DNA of 64,000 bases from Zhengitettix transpicula (lineage: Eukaryota > Arthropoda > Insecta > Orthoptera > Tetrigidae). The notes beneath the pieces are model-generated. The model was not told where the DNA came from. It searched no databases and saw only the letters and a list, made by a program, of their open reading frames with translations. The first letter of the stretch is position 1. Every line of letters begins with the position of its first letter. Position numbers and translations under genes: made by a program. Below, one piece after another: positions 1 to 11,600 of the stretch. The stretch spans positions 208,736,746 through 208,800,745 of the forward strand of contig CM073590.1 of NCBI GenBank assembly GCA_037074705.1. Direction: 5' to 3'.

Positions 1-342
1 CCTAAAAATGTACCGAAAATGTAAACAAATTGTATTTGCGAGTCTAAAAAAAATTGGCAAGTGGAAATGAGTATAATTTTTCGTTGGCAGATATACTTCA
101 TCACGATTTTGCTTTTGGGAGTTAAAAATATACGTAATCACAACAACTCCTTCATAATGAAATAAGGTGGTACTGAAGCGGGCCTGTTTATAAAATATTA
201 AAAAAAAAACATTTCTAGTGACAAATTCTAAACATCGTCTAATGAGACAGGCTCAATAATCATGTTTGAGAAACTAGCATTAAAATATGACACAGCAATT
301 GATATTAACTTTTACCGGTTTCATGAAGAAGAAAAATATTAA
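1..342. other. Intergenic, nothing recognised
   Basis: A+T-rich sequence with no open frame, RNA gene or repeat that I can identify. It ends where the left arm of a long inverted repeat begins. Confidence 0.5.
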
Positions 343-2666
343 AGTTTGGTTTGCTCCAACGTAAATCCAAAAACGTAATACTGTTATTTAAATTACGGTG
401 TAACCAGAAATATATTTTTCATAGTACTTGAACTCTTAGCCCTGTAAATTCTTTGGATTCACCGGGATCCTACTTCTTTTTATATGGTTCGCAGAACTTT
501 TTTGGCCATATCCTACCTAAAAATCTTTTAAATCTGATACATTGACCCATACAATGATTAATAATTATCTATCGGTATTATAATTGGCCAAAAAGAAAAC
601 GCCTACTTAAATGGAACTTCTCTTACGAGGTTAACTTGGCTTAACAATAAAATGTCATACATGAAAGGAGCAAATAGGAAAGAGAACGAAGAAACAGTTG
701 AAGCAAGACGTTAAGGACTTTTTGTTAAAAAAAAAGAATAATTAGAATTCTGTATATCAAAAATATATGAGAATATTAAAATATAAATTATTTTATAAGA
801 TTAAAAATTAAGAAAAACTAGTAATTAAGACAATATGATGTGGAAACAGATGAGAAAGAAGTTCTACGGCACTTCACTGGTCTGTTCATCACGTAGATAA
901 TAATTCGAAAAAGAAGGACAATCTTTAATAACTTTCAATGGTTTATTCATACGTATACAGTGTCATACATATAGGATTCTCTTAAACAGTAAGATTTTAA
1001 TATTTTCAAGCATGCAATATTTCAGGACAATAATTTTGAGAAATAAGCAGATCTACTTTTGGGGAATTTATCTGTAATGCATATGAATGACAGAAAAGTA
1101 TTTTCCCGAATACAAATTTGCTTAAAATGAAAAAGAATTACGTGATTGAAAATTCATAATAAGAAAGATCACAAAGGAAGTAATAATATAAATATCTCAC
1201 AACGTTTCTGGAAGCCTTGTTCCTTTCTTCACATGCAGAAAAAAAACCGTCAAAGCCTAGAGATCAAAATTAGCTTTTGAGTTTTGTCAACTAACTCACG
1301 CAGTTGTGTCTCTCTAGTCTCTTACGTTGTTTTTTTTTGTGCAACTGAAGAAACGAACAAGACTTCCAGAAACGTTGTATAGTATTTATATTATCACTTC
1401 TTTTGTCTGTATTTGGTTATCTTTCTAATTATACATTTACTTTTAAAGAGTTTTGTTGATTATTGTTTTTATACTGTGGAGAAATCGGCTGTTCGGCTCA
1501 CGATCGCTTAGCAATGGAGACGTTCTCTACCCGGAAGAGCGTGGTTCCTCCTCGCGTGGCAAGCACGACCCTGTTATTAGCCAGTGCGCCTGCAATTAGT
1601 CACTCGCAAATGATGGTTTCGGTGGGCGAACGCGAGTAATTAACGAGAGAGCCCTCTCGCGGAAACACTATCCGCAGATAAATCTCAACAAACACTCCAA
1701 AGACCCTACTCTCGATACAACTTGCACTGACGCAATCAAAACAATCGAGAAACGATATCACGTTTCTGCTAAGTTAATACGTGGAAATAAGACATCCGTT
1801 GATGATACAATTACGAAATATATAGGTGTTAAAAACCGTAAACAACATTTAAAAACAAAAACTCTGATAAAACATCGTCTCTGTTATGGCGCTCACTAGT
1901 AATGCTAATATGCATATTATATGCATATAAATATATAAAAATATATAAATTCTGAAGGTGGAATAAATTTCGACAGAATTATAAGACATTTTTTCTTCAA
2001 ATTTAGAATTTTTCAAGTAAACCAGAGATTAAAGCTAACAATGTTTTAATTTTATTACGTCATATCAGTAATTTTCCAGTTTATAAAACTTTGGTCCTTG
2101 ATATAGTGAGCAAGCTTATTGTTCTACGATATTAGAGTAGAAAAAGTAAATTAAAAGCGTTAATAGTTATTAGTTTGAGTCCATGGTCCTTACAAGTCAA
2201 TTATTAATCTTATAAAATAATTTGTATTTTAATATTCTCATGTAATTATGATATACAGAATTCTAATTATTCTTTTTTTTAACAAAAATTCCTTAACGTC
2301 TTGCTTCAACTGTTTCTTCTTTCTCTTTCTTATTTGCTCCTTTCATGGATGACATTTTTTTTGGTAAGCCAAGTTAACCTCGTAAGAGCAGTTCCATTTA
2401 AGTATGAGTTTTCTTTTTTTACCATTATAATATCGATATATAATTATTAATCATTGTATTGGTCAATGTATCAGATTTAAGACATTTTTACGTAAGATAT
2501 GGCCAAAAAATTCTGCAAACCTTATACAAAGAAGTGAATCCCAAGAAGTTACAGGGCTAAGTGTTCAAGTACTATGAACAATTCTTGGAAACAATGTATA
2601 TCTGGTTACAACGTAACGTAATTAATAATATTATGTTTTTGTATTTAAGTTGGAGCAAACCAAACT
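343..2666. repeat. Large inverted-repeat structure with ~470 bp arms
   Basis: The left arm (about 343-810) and right arm (about 2198-2666) are reverse complements of each other with scattered differences. The outermost bases read AGTTTGGTTTGCTCCAAC on the left and its exact complement on the right. The 1.4 kb between the arms holds no convincing coding frame. It contains a smaller palindrome (1190-1394) of the Penelope-associated repeat family and a more G+C-rich patch (about 1490-1760). This could be a foldback or DNA transposon with long terminal inverted repeats, or two opposed copies of one repeat. I could not define a target-site duplication. Confidence 0.7.
1190..1394. repeat. Inverted pair of Penelope-associated repeat (family B)
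   Basis: Two opposed copies flank about 100 bp. The left copy (about 1190-1238, minus orientation) and right copy (1344-1394) share CAGAAACGTTGT preceded by CTGAAGAAA, and run into an A+T-rich tail reading TATTTATATTATCAC. Related sequence occurs at 19330-19409, 40841-41034 and about 50971-51010. The 19.3 kb copy lies just downstream of a GIY-YIG endonuclease frame, so I assign the family to a Penelope-like element by inference. Confidence 0.6.
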
Positions 2667-5600
2667 ATAGGCGGCGCCACGAAAATGTAATATGAAGGTA
2701 AAGTAGGTAACCTCACTCCTCATCCGGTAGCGTAACGATTACCCGTTATCCTTAGTCGACACGACTGTCTATTATTGGATACAATGTTAGGAAACGTAGC
2801 TGGAAGAGTTCGTGAACTTGGTATTACATTTCCTTGGCGCAGACTACTTCATCTAGCAAAAGCGGAGGAAGCTCTGGAGGATAGATCGCTGAAAACGATG
2901 TCAATGGATTCTGTTAATTTTAGTTATATTAATGTAAAGATATTTATTTATTTAAATAATTTGTATGGTACTTATATCTCGTCATCGCGGAGCAGATTCC
3001 ACGAGGAAGGAACTCCGTCAACTTGAAGAGGAGGCTGGACCTCCGGTTAGATGTCATCGCTGCTGTTCTCTCATTGTCCTTGTACACCCGATCTGTTTGT
3101 TAAATTTTAATTGTTATTGTAAACATTTATTAAAATATTTTAAGAAGTTTTTTTATTTGCTCCTTAACTGGACGTTAATCGAGGTAATATACCACAACAC
3201 AAGCTTTAAGGTTCAATTTTTTAAGTCAACATTAGAACTTGCTCTATTGTTACGCAACTTCTAAATATTTCAAGAATGTTACTGATGCCGGTAATCGCAG
3301 CCAAAAGTTTATCAAATGAAATGTTTCCGAAATAATCGCATCGATAAAGAACGATAATTGAGTAAATGAGAGCGTCCAGCCGTAGTTTTTGTAGCGATAT
3401 CAGATATTTGTTTCCGTCCGTCTGTTCGCCAGAGTGCTTTCTATATTTGATGTACAATTTTTTGTTGATATCATTATCTTAATTGAATCGGTTAGTATAG
3501 ATTGGCATCCGCTGCAATGTTCTGAACCGCTCGGCCGTTGTGTCCGACATTCTTAGCCGGATGAGTCAGCCCCAGTACGTGTAATTATTACGTTAGTGGT
3601 GACATGCCTGCATTCCGAACCGAAAACCCAGAAGAAGTCAGAAGATCCTGCTAGCTTAAAGAAATATTGCACAATGTACTCGTAAGTGGCATAATTCCTA
3701 TTGACCGTCTCTGCGTCATTCGAATATAAACGGTATGACCTTATCTAAAAACTTTGTAAGGCCGTTTTATGATGGGACTACACCGGGAAAAAAATTATAT
3801 TTTAAAATTAAGTATGACATGGATAAATGGTCGTAGATAGTGAGTTCCTTTCCAGTACTTCAGGACAGAAATGGTCAAAACGCGAAAATTGTTTAATGAG
3901 CAGTTTTATGATATGTCGGTGATTTAAATGTTAAATAATTATAATTAAAAAATATTTTTATTTAAGATGAAATAAACAACAACGCCTTGACGATGAATTT
4001 TTCAAAAATATTTTTAACACAATATTTCTATATTAAGGTAATAAAAACTAATTTCTTGAAGATTTATTTCAAAATCGCTTTCATCATTCATAAAAATATA
4101 ACATTTTAATTTTTTTCTGTCACATCATTATTTAATGTAACATTGTATGTTTACATTTCCTGTTTGTCTCTAATAAAACAACAAATAAATTAAATAAAAA
4201 CAAATATTATTTTCTGATCATTATTCACGATTAACAAAATTCGCATATCGTGGCTAGAATCCAGAATCAGTGCGTATATTTGAAACATTTTCAAGTAATG
4301 ATAACTTTTTTTTCTGATATCCAATCGTCGCTGAAGATAAGAATCGATTGCTTGCGTCACTACGAAAAATTATAGGCACATAACTCTTTCACTTAATACA
4401 GATAAGAATGGCTAATACAGTGTGTGCCATGAGTTTTCATACACACGATAAGTAAGCATTATTTTTTAAAAAAAATTATGCAATATAAATGGCTAGACTG
4501 GGAAGTTACCAACCTCGTTTATGAGGGACGAAAAAACTCTTTTAGAAATTTGTCGGCAATGAAATTTTATTCAACGAAAACTTCTTTTATAAGATTGCAA
4601 GTATTACTTTTCCCAGCGAGGGTTGCCATTACTTCTATAAAGTTAAACAAAATTGATTATCATTAATATATTATTAATTTGGGACAACCTGGATACATTT
4701 ATTCATAATCATGTAAGACAGTTGATTCTCAGGTGCAGTGGTAGACATCCTCAAGTACAAAAGAGCCAAAGTTCAGTTTATTAAATAGTTGCCTAGGAGA
4801 GTCTTTATACGGCCACAAGATAACGCCAATCGTAAAGATAACAAAATACTGACATCGATATCAGCCGTGCACCAAAATATCCGGGTAAGCAGCATTTTTA
4901 CCATTACAAAGTGGGTGACTTCTAATCGATTTAGCTAACAGATTAATAATGGGGATGAATCGCATTTACTTATAGATAGCATTAACATGCGGTTTTTTTT
5001 GTAAAGAATGAACGTATGTGCGGGTGTAAACTTATAACATATACTACGTAAACATCGACTTCTTACGTTACATAGAATACATGTTGTAAACTTCGCTGAT
5101 CCCAGATTATCGTAAAGACTTTGAGAACAAGAATACATCTGACAATAAAGATGATATTTTCTGAACAAGTTGGCTGAATGAGAGTTTTAAGATAATAACA
5201 CTACTTACTTATAAAGGCGGCCAGAGTTATTATTTAGAAAAATGTACTTGTAATCTTTAAACATTATTTAAGGACAGATTATGCTGAAATAGATATATAA
5301 AAAGATTGCGATATTTAAAGAGGTTTTGGAACTTTGCTTGAAATATTATGTAATAGCATTGCACGAATGTTTTATAGTAGCTTAGAGTTTTTTACCCAAT
5401 GATTATTTACGCAAAATTATTTTCTTTATCTAAACACGTATGTTTCTCCAAGTGTGTTCTATTAAATTGAAATTATAAGTATTTTATTCTGTTTATGAGA
5501 TTTGGCTGGCATTAAGAGAAACAATGGATATCCATTTCTTTTGCTGAACGTTACATGGACTGTTTTTTTCGTTGGATTTTATTATCAACCAAGATTTGTA

Positions 5601-6689
5601 TTTCTAGATATCTCAAGGGCGTATCTGGACAGAAGGTATAGCTATGTCGTCAGTGACAATCGTTGCCTTGCTAATCAGGTATGTCAACCGTCTACAAGAA
5701 TAGAGCCTTGTGCCACACCACACTGTATATGAAGCTCATGTGAGTACGCTTCTTGAAAATTTAGCAGGAAATGTGTGAGAGGTTTTATTTTAAGGATGAG
5801 GTGAGATATATATAATATAAAGTCTCCATAATTTCGGACGAATGTAATCCCTGTTCTTAGGAACAGAAAGCGAGGAAGCCTTAGTAAATAAAACGCCAAA
5901 AAAGTGGCAGATGGTCCATATGTGCTCAAGTGCTACAGCGAATAAATAAATTCAGTTAAAATTAATTTTTCTTAATTTACGAACCTTCATAATAATTGTC
6001 TTTTAATAGTGAGAATTTCTGCTTCAATATCGATGACTTAAACTGCGCGCCTTGCGTCACATACACACTACCGCTAGTGCAGCCAGTTGGCCATGTACGT
6101 GCAACAAGCTTCTGAGCACAAAATTTCTGAACGTAATGACAAATTCGCATACGCGGTATACCTTTCTACCCCTCTGCGCCACCCGCAATACAACTTGCCT
6201 CATTTTTGTGCTACAAATCGGACAGCTATTGGCTTCTAAACAGAGCACGTGCAATGAAGCGCAGAGGCGGCATAAGTAACGATATCAAAATAAATTTGAA
6301 CTATTCAGTAATTATAATCATATTTTAACATTGTTTATAATTTCAAATCAAAAATAATATTCGTACATTTTTGGGAAATATAAAAAAATCACGATAAAAA
6401 CTATCACAATTAATTTTTTATTATTATTATTTTCAGATAATTAACTATTTACAATCTGCTGAGAAGCAATATCATACACGAGTGTGGGTTAGGATAGATG
6501 ATGTTTTCATTGACGCCTCTTCTGTTGCGGCTCGGGTGTTGTTACTATTTAGATTGTTTTAAGTTAATGTTTTCAAACTAGAAATGGAGGGGCAGGTCAA
6601 GAGCCTGCGGTTGTGTTCACTGCTGTCTATTAGATTAGTTACTAGTTGGTTGGGGTGTAGCTCATATTTTTTTAGGTATATTTCACTGC
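2667..6689. other. Intergenic, no gene recognised
   Basis: Mostly A+T-rich DNA. Open frames here (for example 2775-3026, 5502-5732 and the overlapping pair at 6052-6279) are short, do not resemble any family I know and have no splice-consistent extension. I see nothing else that I can support. Confidence 0.5.
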
Positions 6690-6950
6690 TTTTCCCAATT
6701 TACACTTTTCACTGAACTCACTTTGAGGTCATTATATATGTATGCATTGGTTATGGTGCGTTAGTGGTAGTTGGGAGCATTTTTGACGGAGTCTTTCAAT
6801 TATTTCGATGTTAGTGGATGATGCTGTTCCCCATACATCCAAACGGGCTTAAAAATGACCTTGTATATTCGTAATTTGTTGTCGAGAGAAAATTTTGATC
6901 TTCTACCAAGTAGCCAGAGGTGTGTGCTGGTATTTAATTTTGTAAAAAAA
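6690..6950 (-). mobile_element. Jockey-like non-LTR retrotransposon, reverse transcriptase C-terminal fragment
   Basis: The minus strand translates to a segment typical of the end of the jockey-clade reverse transcriptase: LWLLGRRSKFSLDNKLRIYK, then a KP-W-YG step, then after a one-base frame change a stretch reading NIEIIERLRQKC. The order LLGR-S-LS--NK--IYK--KP-W-YG is characteristic of that region. It is 5'-truncated and has lost its frame, so it is a dead copy. It lies upstream of the Drak promoter region. Confidence 0.65.
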
Positions 6951-7154
6951 AACAATTAAGATAGTACGAAAATCTACTGTAAGAACCTGAGTATAATGCT
7001 GACATCAGGCGTGGCTTGCTCCAAAAATTTACTTTATTTAAAATATGTAACGAGGAAACAGTACTTTCCTGTTAGAAATGCGTGTCAATATTCCGCTTTT
7101 AAAAATTAGACATTATTGGAAATTATGTAGAAAAATGTAGTATATTCAATTCAA

Positions 7155-8110
7155 TTATTGGATTTACAACCCTGGATGGGTTTTGGCCTTCTCAACAATA
7201 TTATTCCATTCTCCCCTATGATACGCCAGTCATCTCCATTCTCGTACTCCCATCGTCCTCATATCCTCCTCAACTCCGTCTATCCATCGTAACCGAGGAC
7301 TTCCTCTTATTCTTCGTTTTCCACAACATAATTTTCTTAGGTGTTCTGTTCTCACCCATCCTCATCACATGTCCAAACCATGCAAATCCTCTACTCTTCA
7401 CGTACCTTAAGATATTTGCTTGATTAATCAGATTGTCCAGCTCATGGTTCATTAGAATCCTGTAGCTACCATCATTATTCTTTTTAGGGCCGTAAATCCT
7501 TTTCAAGATGCGTCGCTCAAAAGTACATCTTTTAGTCCGTACTTGTCATGGTCCATGTCTCGCATCCGTAAGTCAACAACCGGTCATATTGTGGTTTTAT
7601 ATATTTTGAGCTTCGCGTTGCTATTTAAAATTTTTGACCCCATTAAATTTTTAAATGCATAATACCATCTATTTCCATTTATTATTCGGGTTTTAATTTC
7701 GTTTGAGATTATATTTAAATTGTTTATTTGTGAACCCAGATAAGTGAATTCAATTACTTGCTCAAAGAAAAACTCCTTTACTTTCAAACTCTCAAATTTA
7801 TTGTTTTGGGTTCTATTAATCTCCATATATTTTGTCGTGTTTCCGCTTATTTCCAATCCTATTATTTTGGCATCATTGTATAGTTCGGTTGTGGTTTCCT
7901 TTAGCGAGACTGCTCTTCTACTTATTATTATGGCTACATCATATCGGCGTAGGCACATATTTGAAGAGTCTTAATACGTATATGCCCGGACGTGTCTATT
8001 TTTCTAATTGATGCTTTCAGGGTTAGGTCAAATAGTGTGGTTGATAGCGCATCACCTTGTCTTACGTCGCTATTAATAGCAAGGGGTTCCGTATATTCAT
8101 TATTTACTCT
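7155..8110 (-). mobile_element. Non-LTR retrotransposon reverse transcriptase fragment, frameshifted
   Basis: Reading the minus strand from about 8110 down, the palm motifs RQGDALS (8042-8062) and YAD (near 7950) appear, the latter broken by a frameshift exactly where YADD is expected. Next come YLGSQINN, IYKTT, RPKKNNDGSYR, FGHVMRM and a terminal KTHPG-type ending near 7160. This order is that of the palm and thumb of a non-LTR reverse transcriptase with a conserved C-terminal tail. At least two frameshifts and several stops make it a pseudogene. The clade is uncertain. The 5' half, including any endonuclease, is absent. Confidence 0.8.
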
Positions 8111-8227
8111 TAATGTAGTATATTACCCTCGTAAAAATGATTGCTTGGAGTGATTTAGCACATAACTCAAAAAAATAAAGTAATCAATGTTATTCCATAA
8201 CATGTCCACAACAACGACTTAAAACGT

Positions 8228-8498
8228 CTATTGGAAACGTATATTGTTAGTTAAAGTTAGGGCAGACAGGCTCGACGAACACGCTTCGCATCGCATCCTG
8301 ATAGTATTCTGTGCTGGGGAGTTCTTTGTTTGTGTTGATTTGGCAGCACTGCCGCGACCTCTGTGGGGAGAGGGGAGAGCGACGGCGCTGAGTCCGAGTC
8401 GGCTACGGCTTCGGCTTCGCATTCGCAGTCTAGCGGCGGAGGAGAGTGGGACGTCCAGCTCCTCCAGAGTGCTCGTTCGTCGGTAGTGCGCGAGTGGC
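8228..8498 (+). promoter_or_regulatory. Putative promoter / 5' leader of Drak
   Basis: After A+T-rich flanking DNA the sequence becomes G+C- and CpG-rich from about 8240 to 8700, the interval that contains the first coding exon of the kinase gene. It has a GGCAGCACTGCC palindrome (8343-8354) and a purine-rich GGGGAGAGGGGAGAGC stretch. A TAG at 8484-8486 closes the Drak reading frame upstream of its ATG. No TATA box is obvious, as is common for housekeeping insect promoters. The transcription start cannot be placed from sequence alone. Confidence 0.4.
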
Positions 8499-8683
8499 AT
8501 GCGAGGACAAGTCTTCGGCTTCTGTGCTCAAGGCGGCAGCAGCCGCAAACTCGACCCTCCGGACGTGGTCATGTCGCCCACGGCCCCGGGTTACCTCGTG
8601 CTCAGCCCCGAGAAGAGGGACAAGTGGATAAGCCAACAGCCCATCGAGGACCACTACGAAGTGGAGGACCAACCTTTCGCGAG
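8499..8683 (+). CDS. Drak: Drak coding exon 1
   Basis: This exon encodes residues 1-61 and two bases of codon 62. It starts at the first ATG after an in-frame TAG (8484-8486); a second in-frame ATG at 8571 (residue 25) is an alternative start. It ends at GAG|GTGAGTG. The joined product reads QPFARGKYATVR across the junction, placing the splice inside the glycine-rich loop. Its G+C content and CpG density are far above the surrounding intron. Confidence 0.85.
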
Positions 8684-11600
8684 GTGAGTGAGTGTGACCC
8701 TCGCCGCCGTGGATTTTAATATGCAAAAGCGACTATATTTCTTGGTTCGTCTGCAGACAATTCTGACGGATCATTCGTTCGTGTGACTTCAGCTGCGACA
8801 CCGTGCTATAGATTGGAATTTAGCGAAGGTTAATGAAAACCTAATATTTTCTGATATGAGACCACGAGGGCCTGACCCGTACGAATTGTGACAGTGAGGC
8901 AGATCACTCGGACGTAACAGTGTTATATATTGAATTGCGTTTAAACGCGTGTTCAGCCTACGTTGGCGAGACAAGAATGTATTGACCGGGGCTGTGTGTG
9001 TACAGAGAATGTAAAAATTATTTGAGAGGTTCGTTTGTGGATTCTATGATCGTATTAGTTTTTATACATCCAATGTCCAACATGGCGAAATTTTCTTAAA
9101 TTCGCTAACTTTTCTTGCTTCGCTCACCTAACACTTGACGTTACGAATACGAAATGCTACTTCGCGGGACATCTGACTTACAGATATTCCTCTCGTAATA
9201 TTGTAGTAGTTCAAATTAAATCGTAGGTTTGTGAGTGTATTTCATAAAATTGTTGAATCTATGGTAGTTCGTGCATTAGTACTACGAAACGTAATTCTGT
9301 TTAGTAGTTAGACCGTGCGTAATCTGCGGCTCTCTTTGGCCGGTCGCCGTCAATCCACGGGCCAACGAAGAGAGAGCCCCAAAATCTCGGTCAAGTCCAT
9401 CCTTCGCGACCCAGGCCGGTCATTTGCATATGGAGGGCAGAGTGGGCAGTGGCACTCAGTTTCGCAGATTTTACGTGCAGACGAGACCGCAGCTCAGTTC
9501 TTCCCCTCCGCTCCTCGTCTTCCTGTTTCCTTATTTGAGGATGTGTCGACAGGAAATACGTTTTGCGGTTTTGGGTGGCGCAGATTTCTCGATCGTGTGA
9601 GGCCGAAGTCACCGAGTCAGCTAAGCATTTGTGTTGCTGACGTAAATGACCGCTAATTTGAACGCTAAGTAGACGAGCCTTCGAACGACACCCGGAGATG
9701 AGTTTTATGTAAATCAGCTCCTACTGTCGTGTGTAGTTGTGTTGCGAACGCGATATCGCATATAAAATATGTTGTCATTTTGTGGTTATGGCGTCCGCAA
9801 TATTCGATTTCACGGACATCGAGTTCTGTTTTCACGCTGAGCTGAGGCGCCTCGGATTCGGCAACCTTCCTTGCTCCCATCTCATTAGCATATATTACGT
9901 ATTATCTCTTTCAAATTTATTTATGAGGGTTACGAAACGAGTACTTAGTCTATGCAAAAACTATAATAAATTTAGGCCTAGGTCGTAAACGATATTTTCC
10001 CCACTCTCGTGGTTTGTGATGCATTTACTTCTAGACATTCAAGTACGAAGATAGATATGCAGTCACCTGAAAGCTCCATTTGTCCTCAAGTTCTGTGACC
10101 CCAACTAGTTTCTTATCTAACTTGTTGATCCGTGAAGAAATTTACTCCTCCGTATATAAATGTTAGATTACAACTAACTTCAAACAAGCTGCGAAACAAA
10201 GGTTCGAGTGGACAGAAATCACATCCTTCATTTTAAAATCCATGTTAAGATATTATTTCCAAACATGCATAATTTTTTCATATTCAGTCAGCCGTGCAGT
10301 CAAATATCCTTCATTTTGAGTTGTATTGTTCTTCCTTATTTCGTAACACCGAACAACGATTAATCTCCCTGGACAGTTCGAGATCGAGATCGCTGCTCCA
10401 GGTTGCTTGTGTAATGCAGAAACTTTCCCATAGTGCGCGAGTGCTCTTTAAAAATGCTATAACAGACAAAATTATAACGTGAAGTATTGCAACGACTGAT
10501 AGCTTAAATATGCTTTCACGAATGTCGTTCGCTGCGAGACGTGCAGTAGGTACAATGTACTGGAGCTGCGGATGCGTGGACCAGCAGCGTTATTTGATAT
10601 TCGGAGCAAGCATTCCCACAGCTGGGTGGCGTCAGTGCCATCGTAAGCAAATAGTTTGGCGGTAAAGCACCATGGGAATGTAGCGTTGCCCATACTAAAC
10701 TCAGATTTATTCCAGAGTTTCAACTGACTTCACCCTGAAAATTTCTTCCGTTTACTGTTTATTCGAAACGATTCCAGATGATTGATATCTTTGACTATGC
10801 CACACACAAAATATGAAGATCTACTGGAACATATGAATTATTACCGGTGAGGAAAAGGTGAAGAAAGCACTTACAGATGATCCAGTCCATCGTCGATCAT
10901 AGTTATCGAGGCACGCATATTTTCTAACAATGCAGCCATTTCAGAAAAAAAGCATGCGGATGCAGTTAGAGAGTATAACTTTTATTTGTGTCACGATAAT
11001 TTGTTGTTCGGTACCGTTTATAAGGGTAGTAAAGTAGAAGCGCCGCCTGGACAAAGGTGATCCCAAGGCCGCGTTTGCTTGTCGCATGGCACCATACTTT
11101 TTTGTTCGGCCGGAAATGGCTGTAGTGCCATAAATATTCATGCCTTTGGTGATTCACTTCCGCCCTCAAGGATCCTTGTTGTACGTTATGCAATTGAGTG
11201 TACTGTAAATATTGTTGACTCTGGCCGTTGACCTTTGTTCCCTGTACCAGTACGATTCTCTTCTGACCACTTGTTGCTGTAACTAGCACCTTTTACCAGA
11301 TGATATCACATGACCAAGACAAACCCCAAGGGGTATTTTTTTAATACAAATTCCACCTTGATCAGAATTTCTGTCATATCCCACACTACATCCCTATTTT
11401 TGGACTCGTTGAGAAATCTCAGTTGATGGAATGAACGTTGGAGCCGCGTGGACGATATTGGAAAACATCTTAAAGATGACAAGGGATAAATGTAATTGAT
11501 TTGGTCCATTGTTGATCTTTGATGGGTCAGGCCCGGACCCAGTAACTCGATGACTTGCAGCTGTTCGATTGTGAGTTAACGAGAGGAAATGAATTCTTAA

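Noticed and set aside
5502..5732. 76-codon frame with a hydrophobic N-terminal stretch
   Set aside because: No plausible signal peptide cleavage context, promoter or homologue; chance frame.
10941..11289. Minus-strand frames of 66-107 codons, considered as a retroelement protease
   Set aside because: No D-T/S-G motif or other retroelement residue could be found.
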